NCBI RefSeq assembly: GCF_025345615.1
Contig: NZ_JAODWD010000003.1
Location: forward strand, 744,001 to 808,000
Direction: 5' to 3'
Source of the DNA: Mycobacterium deserti
GTDB lineage: Bacteria; Actinomycetota; Actinomycetes; Mycobacteriales; Mycobacteriaceae
Length of the DNA: 64,000 nt
Below are positions 1 to 9,540 of this stretch, piece by piece (the stretch's first letter is position 1; each line of letters opens with the position of its first letter). The notes under the pieces were generated by a model. It ran no database searches, had not been told where the DNA came from, and saw only the letters and a program-made list of their open reading frames with translations. Made by a program: the position numbers and the translations under genes.

Positions 1-164
1 GCCGGGCCGTTGTGCCCCCCCGGTCCAACGGGGCCCTGACAGGCCCCGAGCCCGCAGCCAGGCCCGGGTTGCGCGGCCGCGCTACCGGCGCCGGCGGTAA
101 ATGACGCAAGGCCGACGCCGAGGGCGACGGCGGCGGTACCTGCCAGACGGTTGAACTTCCTCAT
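1..164 (-). CDS. small secreted protein, N-terminal part only (runs off left edge)
   Basis: Reading leftward from an ATG at 164 there is an open frame of 54 codons to the window edge. It starts with a classic signal peptide: basic MRKFNR, a hydrophobic Ala/Gly/Val core and a small-residue site around AGAGSAAA. A Gly/Pro/Cys-rich stretch follows. The start is supported by AGAAGGAG eight nucleotides upstream. Codon positions are strongly GC-biased as in real genes here. No family is recognisable from the fragment; a small exported mycobacterial protein is the safest call. The frame may be short, since only its N-terminus is visible. Confidence 0.7.
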   Translation of the reverse strand, partial: MRKFNRLAGTAAVALGVGLASFTAGAGSAAAQPGPGCGLGACQGPVGPGGHNGP

Positions 165-718
165 GGTGATCGCTCCTTCTGCTCCCGGGGTGGGAGGCTG
201 GTCGACCCGACTGCCGAACGCTATGGCGCCCAGCTGTGCGCGGGCTGTCCGGCGGGTATGAGGGCGATAGGCGCCGCGTCGATCGTCACATCTGCACCAT
301 GTGAACCTCTAGAAACACCTGTAACGGGTGTTTCACCTGGCGATTCTTGCGACCGTTGTCCGGTCACCGGCGACACGCCCAAACGGCATGACCAGCGAAA
401 ATTTTTAATTTCGAGCCGCCCGAGGATGGCGTGGTGTGGTCCAGGTCACGTCCTGACGGTGTCGGATCGCCGTTCCGGCCCTCTGAAATGCCTTGATATG
501 CAGGCAGTTCCAGCGGCCGCAGGTCGGGATCGGACGGTTCAGTGCCCGATCCGGACATGCCCCGACGGGTGAGCGACGGCCTAACACGCTGGGCTTTTAA
601 CGCTCAAAGCAGGGGGTGGGGTTCGCTTTCGTCAGGATGCGTGGGTACGGTCGTCGTCGCTGGCTGTTGACGTATCAGCCGAGACAAAACAGATGATGTG
701 ACGAGACGGAGGAACCCC
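165..718. other. 554-bp intergenic region between the secreted-protein gene and mihF
   Basis: No convincing gene is seen: the open frames here lack ribosome-binding sites and recognisable protein. It holds the divergent promoters of the left-edge gene and mihF, an A/T-rich patch near 398-412 and one perfect inverted repeat (312-334). The mihF ribosome-binding site GGAGG lies at 708-712. Confidence 0.6.
312..334. repeat. perfect 8-bp inverted repeat, possible operator
   Basis: Arms GAAACACC (312-319) and GGTGTTTC (327-334) flank a 7-nt spacer. There is no T-run, so it resembles an operator more than a terminator. It sits 148 bp upstream of the left-edge secreted-protein gene and about 385 bp upstream of mihF. 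Confidence 0.45.
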
Positions 719-1036
719 GTGGCCCTTCCCCAGTTGACCGACGAGCAGCGCGCGGCAGCGTTGGAGAAGGCTGCTGCCGCACGTCGAGCACGAGCCGAGC
801 TCAAGGATCGTCTCAAGCGCGGCGGCACCAACCTCAAGCAGGTGCTCAAAGACGCCGAGACCGACGAGGTCTTGGGCAAGATGAAAGTCTCTGCGCTCTT
901 GGAGGCGTTGCCGAAGGTCGGCAAGGTCAAGGCGCAGGAGATCATGACCGAACTGGAGATCGCCCCCACGCGCCGCCTGCGCGGCCTGGGTGACCGTCAG
1001 CGCAAGGCGCTGCTGGAAAAGTTCGACCAGTCCTAG
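719..1036 (+). CDS. mihF: mycobacterial integration host factor mIHF
   Basis: A 105-residue basic nucleoid-associated protein. mIHF bends and compacts DNA and is essential in mycobacteria; it is unrelated to the enterobacterial IHF heterodimer. The N-terminal half is a long charged helix (about residues 5-40) rich in Ala, Arg and Lys. The C-terminal half carries a helix-two-turn-helix type DNA-binding region with [13 protein letters not shown] and [17 protein letters not shown] chose GTG at 719 rather than the in-frame ATG at 698. A good GGAGG lies 6 nt before it, and the protein then begins [11 protein letters not shown] like known homologues. gmk follows after 10 nt, the conserved arrangement. 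Confidence 0.95.
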   Translation: MALPQLTDEQRAAALEKAAAARRARAELKDRLKRGGTNLKQVLKDAETDEVLGKMKVSALLEALPKVGKVKAQEIMTELEIAPTRRLRGLGDRQRKALLEKFDQS

Positions 1037-1046
1037 GCGCAATAAG

Positions 1047-1634
1047 TTGAGCGCCGGCCGAGGGGCCGGGCGGGTAGTCGTACTGTCCGGCCCCTCTGCC
1101 GTCGGGAAATCCACTGTTGTTCGCTGTCTTCGCGAACGCATTCCCGACCTGTACTTCAGCGTGTCCGTCACCACTAGGGCGCCCCGTCCGGGCGAGGTGG
1201 ATGGCGTCGATTATTCGTTCGTGACCATCGAAAAGTTCCAGCAGCTCATCGACGACGGTGCGCTACTGGAATGGGCGGAGATCCACGGTGGACTGCATCG
1301 TTCCGGCACGCCGGCCCAGCCCGTCCGCGACGCCACCGCGGCAGGCAAACCAGTCCTCATCGAGGTCGATCTGGCCGGTGCGCGCGCCGTGAAGAAGGCG
1401 ATGCCCGAGGCGCTGGCCGTGTTCCTGGCCCCGCCCACCTGGGAAGCGCTCGAGACTCGGCTGACCGGACGCGGCACGGAAACGCAAGAGGCGATGGAGC
1501 GCCGGCTGGCCACCGCGCGGGCCGAATTGGCCGCCCAAGGCGAGTTCGACGAGGTAGTGGTCAACAGTCAATTGGAGTCTGCCTGCGCCGAATTGGTATC
1601 CTTGCTGGTAACCGGACGTGATCAAGGCGCCTAA
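1047..1634 (+). CDS. gmk: guanylate kinase
   Basis: Cytoplasmic guanylate kinase, converting GMP and ATP to GDP and ADP. It has the P-loop GPSAVGKST near the N-terminus, the GMP-binding region [15 protein letters not shown] and the lid segment with RLTGRGTET. Length is 195 residues from the chosen start, normal for the family. The frame is open upstream into mihF, but TTG at 1047, 10 nt after the mihF stop, gives [17 protein letters not shown] and is the best-placed start. No strong Shine-Dalgarno is visible, so the exact start is less certain than the identity. Cotranscription with mihF and possibly rpoZ is likely. Confidence 0.95.
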   Translation: MSAGRGAGRVVVLSGPSAVGKSTVVRCLRERIPDLYFSVSVTTRAPRPGEVDGVDYSFVTIEKFQQLIDDGALLEWAEIHGGLHRSGTPAQPVRDATAAGKPVLIEVDLAGARAVKKAMPEALAVFLAPPTWEALETRLTGRGTETQEAMERRLATARAELAAQGEFDEVVVNSQLESACAELVSLLVTGRDQGA

Positions 1635-1684
1635 CGCGGCGCGAACCGGAATTGTATTCATCTGAACTTCAGGAGATTTTCTAC

Positions 1685-2002
1685 GTGAGCACCCCGCACG
1701 CCGATGCGCAGCTGACCGCTGTGAGCGACATCGACGCGTCCGCCGCAGCTGCCTACGACACGCCGCTGGGCATCACCAACCCGCCGATCGACGAGCTGCT
1801 GAACCGCGCGTCGAGCAAGTATGCGCTGGTGATCTACGCCGCCAAGCGCGCGCGCCAGATCAACGACTACTACAACCAACTCGGCGACGGCATCCTCGAA
1901 TATGTCGGCCCGCTGGTCGAGCCCGGCCTGCAGGAGAAGCCGCTGTCCATCGCGATGCGTGAGATCCACGAAGACCTGCTCGAGCACACCGAAGGCGAGT
2001 AG
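1685..2002 (+). CDS. rpoZ: RNA polymerase omega subunit
   Basis: Omega subunit of RNA polymerase, 105 residues, which helps assembly by binding the beta-prime subunit. Signature segments are [28 protein letters not shown] and a C-terminal [14 protein letters not shown] (each only partly quoted in standard motifs). The start is GTG at 1685, preceded by AGGAG at 1671-1675 with 9-nt spacing; the upstream in-frame ATG at 1652 has no such site. The N-terminal 25 residues are low-complexity, as in other mycobacterial omegas. gmk lies 50 nt upstream and coaBC 18 nt downstream. Confidence 0.96.
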   Translation: MSTPHADAQLTAVSDIDASAAAAYDTPLGITNPPIDELLNRASSKYALVIYAAKRARQINDYYNQLGDGILEYVGPLVEPGLQEKPLSIAMREIHEDLLEHTEGE

Positions 2003-2020
2003 CAACAGGGAGCGGCCCGC

Positions 2021-3271
2021 ATGGAGTCCAAGCGGATCATCGTCGGCGTCGCCGGTGGCATCGCCGCCTACAAGGCGGCCACCGTTGTCAGGCAGCTCAC
2101 CGAGGCGGGCCATTCCGTCCGGGTCGTGCCCACCGAATCCGCGCTGCGCTTCGTCGGCGCGGCCACCTTCGAAGCGCTGTCAGGCAATCCCGTGCACACC
2201 GGCGTGTGGGATGACGTGCACGAGGTGCCGCACGTGCGGATCGGTCAGGAGGCCGACCTCGTGGTCGTCGCCCCCGCCACCGCGGACCTGCTTGCGCGGG
2301 CCGTGGCCGGCCGCGCCGACGACCTATTGACCGCGACCCTGCTGACCGCACGATGTCCGGTGCTCTTCGCTCCGGCGATGCACACCGAGATGTGGTTGCA
2401 CCCGGCCACCGCCGACAACGTCGCCACGCTGCGACGTCGCGGCGCGATCGTGCTGGAGCCGGCGTCGGGCCGACTGACCGGGGCGGACACCGGCGCAGGA
2501 CGGCTACCCGAGGCCGAGGAGATCACCACACTGGCGCAGCTGCTACTGACCCGTGCCGATGCGCTGCCGTACGACCTGGCAGGCGTCAACGTACTGGTGA
2601 CCGCGGGTGGGACCCGTGAGCCGATAGACCCGGTGCGCTTCATCGGCAACCGCAGCAGCGGCAAGCAGGGGTATGCGATGGCTCGGGTGATGGCCCAGCG
2701 CGGCGCCGACGTCACGCTGATCGCAGGCAACACCGCCGGTCTCATCGATCCCGCGGGAGTCCACGTCGTCCACATCGGGTCGGCGGCCCAGCTCAAAGAC
2801 GCGGTGTCCAAGCACGCGCCGGACGCGCACGTGCTCGTGATGGCGGCCGCCGTCGCAGATTTCCGGCCGTCGCAGGTGCAGACCAGCAAGATCAAGAAGT
2901 CCAGCGACCCGGACGCGGCTACGCCGGGGATTGAGCTCACCCGTACCGACGACGTGCTCGCCGGCACGGTGCGTGCACGCACCGACGGTCAGCTGCCGAA
3001 CATGCGGGCCATCGTCGGCTTCGCCGCCGAAACCGGCGACGCCAACGGCGACGTACTTTTCCACGCCCGCGCGAAATTGCAGCGCAAGGGATGCGATTTG
3101 CTCGTGGTCAATGCCGTCGGGGAGAATCGGGCGTTCGAAGTGGACAACAACGACGGATGGTTGCTCGCGTCCGACGGCACCGAGTCCGCCTTGGAACACG
3201 GTTCGAAGACTCTGATGGCCAGCCGTATCGTGGACGCGATCGCGGCCTTCCTGCAGAGCGGCGGCGAGTAA
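2021..3271 (+). CDS. coaBC: bifunctional phosphopantothenoylcysteine decarboxylase/synthetase
   Basis: Two-domain coenzyme A biosynthesis enzyme of 416 residues. The N-terminal flavoprotein domain (CoaC, about 1-185) has VGVAGGIAAYKA and the APAMHTEMW loop. The C-terminal CTP-dependent ligase domain (CoaB) begins near VNVLVTAGGTREPIDPVRFI and contains NRSSGKQGYAMA plus the lysine-rich TSKIKKSS segment. CoaB joins cysteine to 4'-phosphopantothenate and CoaC decarboxylates the product. The start ATG lies 18 nt after rpoZ with GGGAG upstream. metK follows after a 112-nt gap that has its own promoter. Confidence 0.96.
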   Translation: MESKRIIVGVAGGIAAYKAATVVRQLTEAGHSVRVVPTESALRFVGAATFEALSGNPVHTGVWDDVHEVPHVRIGQEADLVVVAPATADLLARAVAGRADDLLTATLLTARCPVLFAPAMHTEMWLHPATADNVATLRRRGAIVLEPASGRLTGADTGAGRLPEAEEITTLAQLLLTRADALPYDLAGVNVLVTAGGTREPIDPVRFIGNRSSGKQGYAMARVMAQRGADVTLIAGNTAGLIDPAGVHVVHIGSAAQLKDAVSKHAPDAHVLVMAAAVADFRPSQVQTSKIKKSSDPDAATPGIELTRTDDVLAGTVRARTDGQLPNMRAIVGFAAETGDANGDVLFHARAKLQRKGCDLLVVNAVGENRAFEVDNNDGWLLASDGTESALEHGSKTLMASRIVDAIAAFLQSGGE

Positions 3272-3346
3272 CTCGGATCACGCGACTCGCTGCGGGTAAG
3301 GGTTGCGCGCCACCGGCGGGCACGCTTGGGTGCTCTAGGGCAGCAA

Positions 3347-3352
3347 TATAAT
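3347..3352 (+). promoter_or_regulatory. metK promoter, consensus -10 element
   Basis: TATAAT is a perfect sigma-70 type -10 hexamer, rare in this GC-rich window, about 32 nt before the metK start. A transcript starting near 3359 would have a short leader containing GGAAGGA (3370-3376). The -35 region is poor. Confidence 0.7.
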
Positions 3353-3383
3353 TCGATTAACTAAGTTTCGGAAGGATCACACC

Positions 3384-4592
<1,209 letters not shown>

Positions 4593-4595
4593 GTC

Positions 4596-6077
4596 CTACG
4601 AGGTGAACGCGTAGTCGTCGAGCGGGAATCGGCGGCTACGCCACATCGCCTCGAGCGTCGTCGTCGGCCGCAGCGGCGCATCGCCGTTCTTGTCGAAGTA
4701 GTAGCTGTTGGCCAGCTGGCAGCTGTCCTGCCAGAAGATCTGCCGATGCCGCTTGCGCATCATCTCGGCGAAGTAGCGGTCGTTGGCCTCCTGCGTGACC
4801 TCGACGCGACGGGCGCGCGTGCGGCGGGCCTGCTTCAGGCAGCGCACGATGTGGTGGGTCTGCGTCTCGATCAGCGCGAAGTACGAGGAACCGACGTAGC
4901 CGTACGGGCCGAACACGGTGAAGAAGTTCGGGAATCCGGGCACGCTGACGCCTTCGTATGCCTGTAACCGGTGCTTGTCCCAGTGCTCGCGCCACGATCG
5001 GCCGCCGGACCCGGTGAGTGGGAACGTGGGCATGTCGTCGGCATCCATCACCCGAAAGCCGGTCGCCAGGATCAGCACGTCGACATCGCGGGTCTCGCCG
5101 TCGACGGTCGCCACTCCCGATCCGGTGATCTTGTCGATCGGCTCGGTCACCAACTCGACGTTGTCGCGGTTGTACGTCGACAGGTAGGTGTTGTGGAAGC
5201 CCGGACGTTTGCAGCCGACGGCATAGCGCGGGGTGAGCTTCTCGCGGAGTTCGGGGTCGTGAACCTGCTTACGCAGATACGCCTCGCCGACCTTCGACAT
5301 GTTCTTAGCCATCGGATTCACCGTGAAGTACTGCGCAGGCAGCGTGAACGTCAGCTCCACGTAGGCCTGACTGAGCAACCGCTGCACAGTGTTGCCTCCC
5401 GGCAGCCGCATCATTCGCCGCGCCGTGGGTGACAGCGGGACGTCAGGCTTGGGGAAGCACCAGATCGGCGTGCGCTGAAAGACGCTGAGCTGCTCGACGA
5501 TCGGCGCGATTTCGGGAATGACCTGCACCGCAGACGCGCCCGTCCCGATGATCGCCACCCGCTTACCGGTCAAGTCCTGCTGGTGGTCCCACCGCGCGGT
5601 GTGCATCGTGACTCCGGCGAACGAGTCGACGCCGTCGATGTCGGGCAGATTCGGAGTGATCAGCACGCCGCAGGCATTGACCAGGAATCTCGCGGTCACC
5701 GTCCGGCCGCTGTCGACTTCGACGTGCCACAGGGCCTCGTCGTCGTCGAAGGCCGCCCCCAGCACCTTGGTGTTGAACCGGATCTTCGGGCGGAGTCCGT
5801 ACGTGTCGACACAATGCTCGGCGTAGGCCTTCAGTTCGTTGCCCGGGGCGTATGTGCGTGTCCAGTCCGGACTCTTCTCGAAGGAGAACTGATAGGAGAA
5901 CGACGGAATGTCAACGGCGATACCAGGATAGGTGTTCCAATACCAGGTGCCGCCGGGTCCGTCTCCTGCCTCAATCACGAGGTAGTCGCCCAGGCCGGCC
6001 TTGTCGAGTTTGATCGCGGCACCGATACCGGAGAATCCGGCGCCGACGATGACGGTCTCGTAGTCCGGCTTCATCAT
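4596..6077 (-). CDS. flavin-containing monooxygenase, Baeyer-Villiger type
   Basis: A 493-residue FAD/NADPH monooxygenase matching the Rv1393c position and family. FAD-binding GAGFSG is at residues 12-17. The Baeyer-Villiger fingerprint FxGxxxHTxxW is intact at 153-163, and the NADPH-binding GTGASA is at 178-183. Such enzymes insert oxygen into ketones or oxidise S/N atoms; the substrate cannot be read from sequence. Two tandem ATG codons (6077, 6074) follow a GGGAGG site, so either could be used. The first overlaps the stop of the P450 remnant upstream (ATGATG containing TGA), showing that the two were once translationally coupled. The P450 partner is now broken. Confidence 0.9.
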   Translation of the reverse strand: MMKPDYETVIVGAGFSGIGAAIKLDKAGLGDYLVIEAGDGPGGTWYWNTYPGIAVDIPSFSYQFSFEKSPDWTRTYAPGNELKAYAEHCVDTYGLRPKIRFNTKVLGAAFDDDEALWHVEVDSGRTVTARFLVNACGVLITPNLPDIDGVDSFAGVTMHTARWDHQQDLTGKRVAIIGTGASAVQVIPEIAPIVEQLSVFQRTPIWCFPKPDVPLSPTARRMMRLPGGNTVQRLLSQAYVELTFTLPAQYFTVNPMAKNMSKVGEAYLRKQVHDPELREKLTPRYAVGCKRPGFHNTYLSTYNRDNVELVTEPIDKITGSGVATVDGETRDVDVLILATGFRVMDADDMPTFPLTGSGGRSWREHWDKHRLQAYEGVSVPGFPNFFTVFGPYGYVGSSYFALIETQTHHIVRCLKQARRTRARRVEVTQEANDRYFAEMMRKRHRQIFWQDSCQLANSYYFDKNGDAPLRPTTTLEAMWRSRRFPLDDYAFTS

Positions 6078-6222
6078 GAGGCCTCCCGTTCCTGCGCGAT
6101 GACCCGCAGACCGTGTTTGGGCCGCAGCGTCAACGTCGCCTCCAATTCCACCGGAAAACCCGGTACGACGTCAAAGGTGAACCGCTGACTCAATGATCGC
6201 GGCGGTCAGCACCATTTCCCGA
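6074..6222 (-). pseudogene. C-terminal remnant of a cyp132-like cytochrome P450
   Basis: Upstream of the monooxygenase, minus-strand codons read QRFTFDVVPGF and then LTLRPKHGLRVIAQ, ending in TGA at 6074-6076. This is the typical C-terminus of a cytochrome P450. Further upstream, EMVLTAAII appears in another frame, so a one-base frameshift lies near 6191. Nothing P450-like exists beyond about 6222; the haem-binding cysteine region and all N-terminal domains are missing. In M. tuberculosis, cyp132 (Rv1394c) sits at exactly this place next to Rv1393c. About 40-45 codons survive. The exact right boundary is my estimate. Confidence 0.75.
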
Positions 6223-6484
6223 CGTCGCGGCCCAACTCGATGTGCACCCGCGCACGCTGCGCCGCCAACTCGCCGACGAGGGCACATCGTTTCGCGCCCT
6301 GCTCAACGAGGCCCGCGCAACGCTGGCCGTCGACCTGTTGTGCAACGTGGTCCCGACCGTCGGTGAGGCGTCGAAACGCTTGGGCTACACCGACACGTCG
6401 ACGTTCTGCCACGCGTTCAAACGCTGGTACGGCGTGCTGCCGAGCGCCTACCCGCGCAGGTCTACTCAGGCCAGCCGTTGTTGA
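6206..6484 (+). pseudogene. C-terminal remnant of an AraC-family regulator (Rv1395-like)
   Basis: Plus-strand codons from about 6206 read [20 protein letters not shown] and continue to [20 protein letters not shown]. That is the last two helix-turn-helix motifs of an AraC/XylS regulator. The N-terminal sensor domain and the first part of the DNA-binding domain are absent. The sequence upstream is P450 remnant on the other strand, so no native promoter or start remains. GTG at 6242 could start an 80-codon product, but no ribosome-binding site supports it. In M. tuberculosis Rv1395 lies divergent to cyp132 and controls it. The 3' end overlaps the convergent HD-domain gene by 23 bp. Confidence 0.75.
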
Positions 6485-7103
6485 GGATGACTTCGACGAA
6501 GTCCTCACGCACGAAATCCGGGTCGAAGTGTGCCAGCACGTCTGCGTTGATCGTGCCGTATGTGCTGTGTGGGCGGTGCAGGTTGCCGTCGGCGAACGCC
6601 CGCAGAATACGGCGTTTGAAGTCGGGTCGCGGGTGGGCTGTCGTGACGGCGTCGCGCGCCTCGTCGGGTAGGTCCTCGAGACCGACCCCGACAACGTCGA
6701 CGGCCACGCCGGCGTGGACAAGCGCGATCTCCGGGTCGAGAAACTCGGGAACGCCCGGCGTGGTGTGCAGCGCAATGGACAACCAGACCTTGCGCACCAC
6801 CGCGTCGTCGAATCCGCGGTCCCGCAGGAATTTCGCCGCTTCGTTGGCTCCGTCGACCTCGAAGCGAAGAGTGGAATCACCGAAGCCGGTGGTCAGGCCG
6901 ATGTCGTGGAACATTGCCCCGACGTAGAGCAGTTCGAGGTCGGAGTCGATTCCCAGACGGCGGCCCTGCAGCGCGCCGAACAGAAACACCCGACGGGAGT
7001 GGTCGAAAAGCAGATCGTCCTCGACCTCACGAATGTACTCGGTGACTTCTCGCACCAGAGTGGTGTCTGGGATCGCGATTCCCGCGATTGTCTGTGTAGT
7101 CAT
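6462..7103 (-). CDS. HD-domain metal-dependent hydrolase
   Basis: A 213-residue single-domain protein of the HD superfamily, resembling cyanamide hydratase-like HD proteins. The metal-binding residues are visible: H35 (FDHSRRV), H66-D67 (MFHDIGLT) and H113 (ALHTTPG), with a later Asp in GVAVDVVG. The substrate is unknown. The start ATG at 7103 gives [15 protein letters not shown]; the open frame extends upstream across the divergent regulator's promoter, which argues against longer starts. It is divergent from the GlxA-type regulator at 7187, 83 bp away, which is the likely controller. The 3' end overlaps the AraC remnant. Confidence 0.85.
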   Translation of the reverse strand: MTTQTIAGIAIPDTTLVREVTEYIREVEDDLLFDHSRRVFLFGALQGRRLGIDSDLELLYVGAMFHDIGLTTGFGDSTLRFEVDGANEAAKFLRDRGFDDAVVRKVWLSIALHTTPGVPEFLDPEIALVHAGVAVDVVGVGLEDLPDEARDAVTTAHPRPDFKRRILRAFADGNLHRPHSTYGTINADVLAHFDPDFVREDFVEVILNNGWPE

Positions 7104-7174
7104 GGCTTCAGTCTCGGCGCGAGGTGGCCGAGTCAGCCGTGTCCGTTGAGCCATCTTTCCCACAAAAAGAGACA

Positions 7175-7180
7175 TAGAAT
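7175..7180 (+). promoter_or_regulatory. -10 element of the GlxA-type regulator gene
   Basis: TAGAAT ends 6 nt before the ATG at 7187, so transcription should begin at or next to the start codon (leaderless). No Shine-Dalgarno is present. Confidence 0.55.
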
Positions 7181-7186
7181 GGTGGC

Positions 7187-8146
7187 ATGGCCGACGAACG
7201 CTTCGTTGTATTCGTGGTCTTCGATCACATGAAGCTGCTTGATGCAGCAGGGCCGGCAGAGGTGTTCGCCGAGGCGAATCGATTCGGCGCGTCCTACCGC
7301 GTCGCCATGACGTCGGTGGACGGCAAAGACGTGACAACTTCGGTCGGCACGCGGATGGCGGTCGCGTCGTCGATCGGTGCGGTGGAAATGGCGGACACCG
7401 TGGTGGTTGCCGGCGGCGACGATCTCGTGGGCCGCCCGATCGATCCGCGATTGGTGGACGCGGTGGCCGATCTGCGGCCGCGGACCCGGCGTATGGCGTC
7501 GATCTGCACGGGTTCGTTCATCTTGGCCCGAGCCGGCATCCTCGATGGGCGGCGGGCGACCAGCCATTGGCGGCACACCGGCCTGCTGTCGCGTGCGTAT
7601 CCGCGAATCCGCGTCGAACCGGACGCAATATTTGTGCGCGACGGCGATATCTACACCTCGGCCGGGGTTTCGGCGGGCATCGACTTGGCGTTAGCGCTCG
7701 TCGAAGAGGACTACGGCGCGGATCTCGTTCGTGACGTCGCCCGTTCGTTGGTCGTCTATCTGAAGCGGGCGGGTGGGCAATCGCAGTTCTCCGCGCTCGT
7801 CGAATCAGGTCCGCCCCAACGGCCTCAGCTGCGCGTGCTCACCGAGGCGATCGCCGCTGACCCCGGCGCCGACCACACCGTGAAAACGCTTGCGGCACAA
7901 GCATCTCTTAGCACAAGGCAACTCACCCGGCTGTTCCACAGCGAACTGGGAACCACCCCCGCCCGCTATGTCGAAACCATCCGCATCGACGTCGCGCGGT
8001 CGGCGCTCGATGCCGGTCGCTCGGTGGCGTACTCGGCGCAGGTGGCCGGGTTCGGTAGCGCCGAGACACTGCGGCGGGCCTTCGTAAGCCAGCTGGGTAT
8101 CTCGCCGAAGGCCTATCGCGACCGGTTCAAGTCGACCGGCGCTTAG
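7187..8146 (+). CDS. GlxA-family transcriptional regulator (DJ-1/PfpI plus AraC HTH)
   Basis: A 319-residue two-domain regulator. Residues 1-185 form a class I glutamine amidotransferase-like/DJ-1 fold with a nucleophile-elbow cysteine, C107 in SICTGSFILARAG. The C-terminal 100 residues are an AraC-type DNA-binding domain with LAAQASLSTRQLTRLF and the second helix-turn-helix AQVAGFGSAETLRRAF. Proteins of this architecture usually activate or repress a neighbouring catabolic gene; the divergent HD hydrolase is the obvious candidate target. The N-terminal domain is more likely a sensor than an enzyme. ATG at 7187 appears to be leaderless. Confidence 0.9.
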   Translation: MADERFVVFVVFDHMKLLDAAGPAEVFAEANRFGASYRVAMTSVDGKDVTTSVGTRMAVASSIGAVEMADTVVVAGGDDLVGRPIDPRLVDAVADLRPRTRRMASICTGSFILARAGILDGRRATSHWRHTGLLSRAYPRIRVEPDAIFVRDGDIYTSAGVSAGIDLALALVEEDYGADLVRDVARSLVVYLKRAGGQSQFSALVESGPPQRPQLRVLTEAIAADPGADHTVKTLAAQASLSTRQLTRLFHSELGTTPARYVETIRIDVARSALDAGRSVAYSAQVAGFGSAETLRRAFVSQLGISPKAYRDRFKSTGA

Positions 8147-8149
8147 GTG

Positions 8150-8572
8150 TCATGACGTGGCGGCGGTGAGCCGCTGCAACTGTTCGAACGCTGCACGCTC
8201 GACGTGGTTGCTCAGCAGCTTCCCGTCCGCACGCACGGCCCACACGGCCGTACCGGTCATAGCGATCACCCGCCCATCGGGATCGGTACCCAGGTAGCCG
8301 TTGTTCTTCCCGGTCAGCAGCCACCTCGACGTGACGCGGCTGCCGTCCGCGTTCTGGAAGGATTCGAGGACCTCAAGATGCAGGTCGTCTACCGCGGCGA
8401 GGAAGTCGGCGACCCAGTTCTTGAAGTTCTCGCGACCGTGGAGCGGCTCACCGCCGGTGACGATCACGAAGTCGTCGACCACAAAGCGGTCGACAGCCTC
8501 CGCGTCATGCGCATTCCAGACCTGGTCCCAGAATGCGTGCACGACGTCAACTGCATTCGTTGTACGCATCAC
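8150..8572 (-). CDS. SnoaL-like/NTF2-fold protein
   Basis: A 140-residue protein with the cone-shaped NTF2-like fold signature: VVHAFWDQVWNAHDAEAVDRF, then HGRENFKNWVADFLAAV and a C-terminal strand set ending in SNHVERAAFEQL. Members include polyketide cyclases, ester-cyclase-like proteins and binding proteins; no activity can be assigned. The start is either GTG 8572 or ATG 8569. The first overlaps the TGA of the upstream esterase gene (GTGA), so the two are translated as one operon. Its 3' end is 3 nt from the stop of the convergent regulator gene. Confidence 0.82.
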   Translation of the reverse strand: MMRTTNAVDVVHAFWDQVWNAHDAEAVDRFVVDDFVIVTGGEPLHGRENFKNWVADFLAAVDDLHLEVLESFQNADGSRVTSRWLLTGKNNGYLGTDPDGRVIAMTGTAVWAVRADGKLLSNHVERAAFEQLQRLTAATS

Positions 8573-9540
8573 GAATGCAACGCATCACGCAACGCGGATA
8601 GTCCTCGCTCCATGGCCTCCGTGGCCGCGGGTACCACGCCCGCGTACCCGAGGTAGCCATGGATCAGCGTCTGCGCATTGTGCAACTCGACGGGCACACC
8701 CGCAGCGGTCAGCAGCTCGGCGTAGCGGATGCCGTCGTCGCGAAGGGGGTCATGGCCTGCCACGGCGATATAGGCGGGCGCGAGGTCAGCCAGTGTCTGT
8801 GCCCGCGCTGGTGCCAACGTCGCCGGCATGTCGGCCAGGTGCAGGTTGCCGGCCAGCTCACCCAGATACCAGCGGGACAACCCCGCTACTGCGCCGCCGC
8901 CGAGGATCGGGGCGTCGGCGTTCTCGGTGAACGACGGCAGCGACGTGTCCCATGTCGTCGCCGGATACCAGAGCAATTGGAATCGAATCGGCGGGCCGCC
9001 TGCATCGCGGGCCAACATCGCGACCACCGCGGCGAGGTTGCCGCCTGCAGAGTCGCCTGCCACCGCCAAACGCTCGGCGTCGACACCCAATTCGTCGGCG
9101 TGCGCGGCCACCCACTGCGTCGCGGCCCACACGTCGTCGACCGCGGCGGGGTACGGGTGTTCGGGTGCCAACCGGTAGTCCACCGACACCACCACAGCGC
9201 CCGCGGCCACCGCGTGCGTGCGCGCCTCGCCGTCGTAGGAGTCGAGATCGCCCACCGCCCAGCCACCGCCGTGGATGAACACCACTACCGGCGGTGGATC
9301 CTGTGATTCGAGGGGCGGCCGGTACACCCGCAGTGCGATCTTGCCTGCAGGCCCGTCGATAGCGCGATCCTCGGCCTGCACCTCCGGATGGAGCGGGCGG
9401 CGCGGCAGGTCGCGGAACCGCTTCCGTGCTGCCTCTACACCTCCATCGGTTGTCAAATGGAACGGCACCGCCTCCAGTACCTTCAGCAGGATGGCGTCTA
9501 TGGGTTCCGGGCTGGCGGGCCCTTCATCGGCTGCGGACAT
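8569..9540 (-). CDS. HSL-family alpha/beta-hydrolase (carboxylesterase/lipase)
   Basis: A 323-residue esterase of the hormone-sensitive lipase family, at the place of Rv1399c/Rv1400c in M. tuberculosis. The oxyanion-hole motif HGGGW is at 90-94, the nucleophile elbow GDSAGG at 162-167 (Ser164), acid Asp264 ([10 protein letters not shown]) and His294 (LIHGYLGY). No signal peptide is seen, so it is probably cytoplasmic or membrane-associated, acting on short- to medium-chain esters. ATG at 9540 is preferred over 9567 because a TACGGT -10 element lies exactly 6 nt upstream. This start shares CATG with the divergent YhhN start. It is followed by the SnoaL-like gene in the same transcript. Confidence 0.9.
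   Translation of the reverse strand: MSAADEGPASPEPIDAILLKVLEAVPFHLTTDGGVEAARKRFRDLPRRPLHPEVQAEDRAIDGPAGKIALRVYRPPLESQDPPPVVVFIHGGGWAVGDLDSYDGEARTHAVAAGAVVVSVDYRLAPEHPYPAAVDDVWAATQWVAAHADELGVDAERLAVAGDSAGGNLAAVVAMLARDAGGPPIRFQLLWYPATTWDTSLPSFTENADAPILGGGAVAGLSRWYLGELAGNLHLADMPATLAPARAQTLADLAPAYIAVAGHDPLRDDGIRYAELLTAAGVPVELHNAQTLIHGYLGYAGVVPAATEAMERGLSALRDALHS

Noticed and set aside
258..572. Plus-strand 104-codon frame in the mihF upstream region
   Set aside because: No ribosome-binding site, odd composition (Cys/Pro/Arg-rich) and no resemblance to known protein; the region contains promoter-like DNA and an inverted repeat.
6240..6671. Plus-strand 143-codon frame starting two bases before the AraC remnant
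   Set aside because: It is the wrong phase of the AraC remnant and then the complement of the HD gene; the AraC-like phase gives clear helix-turn-helix sequence instead.
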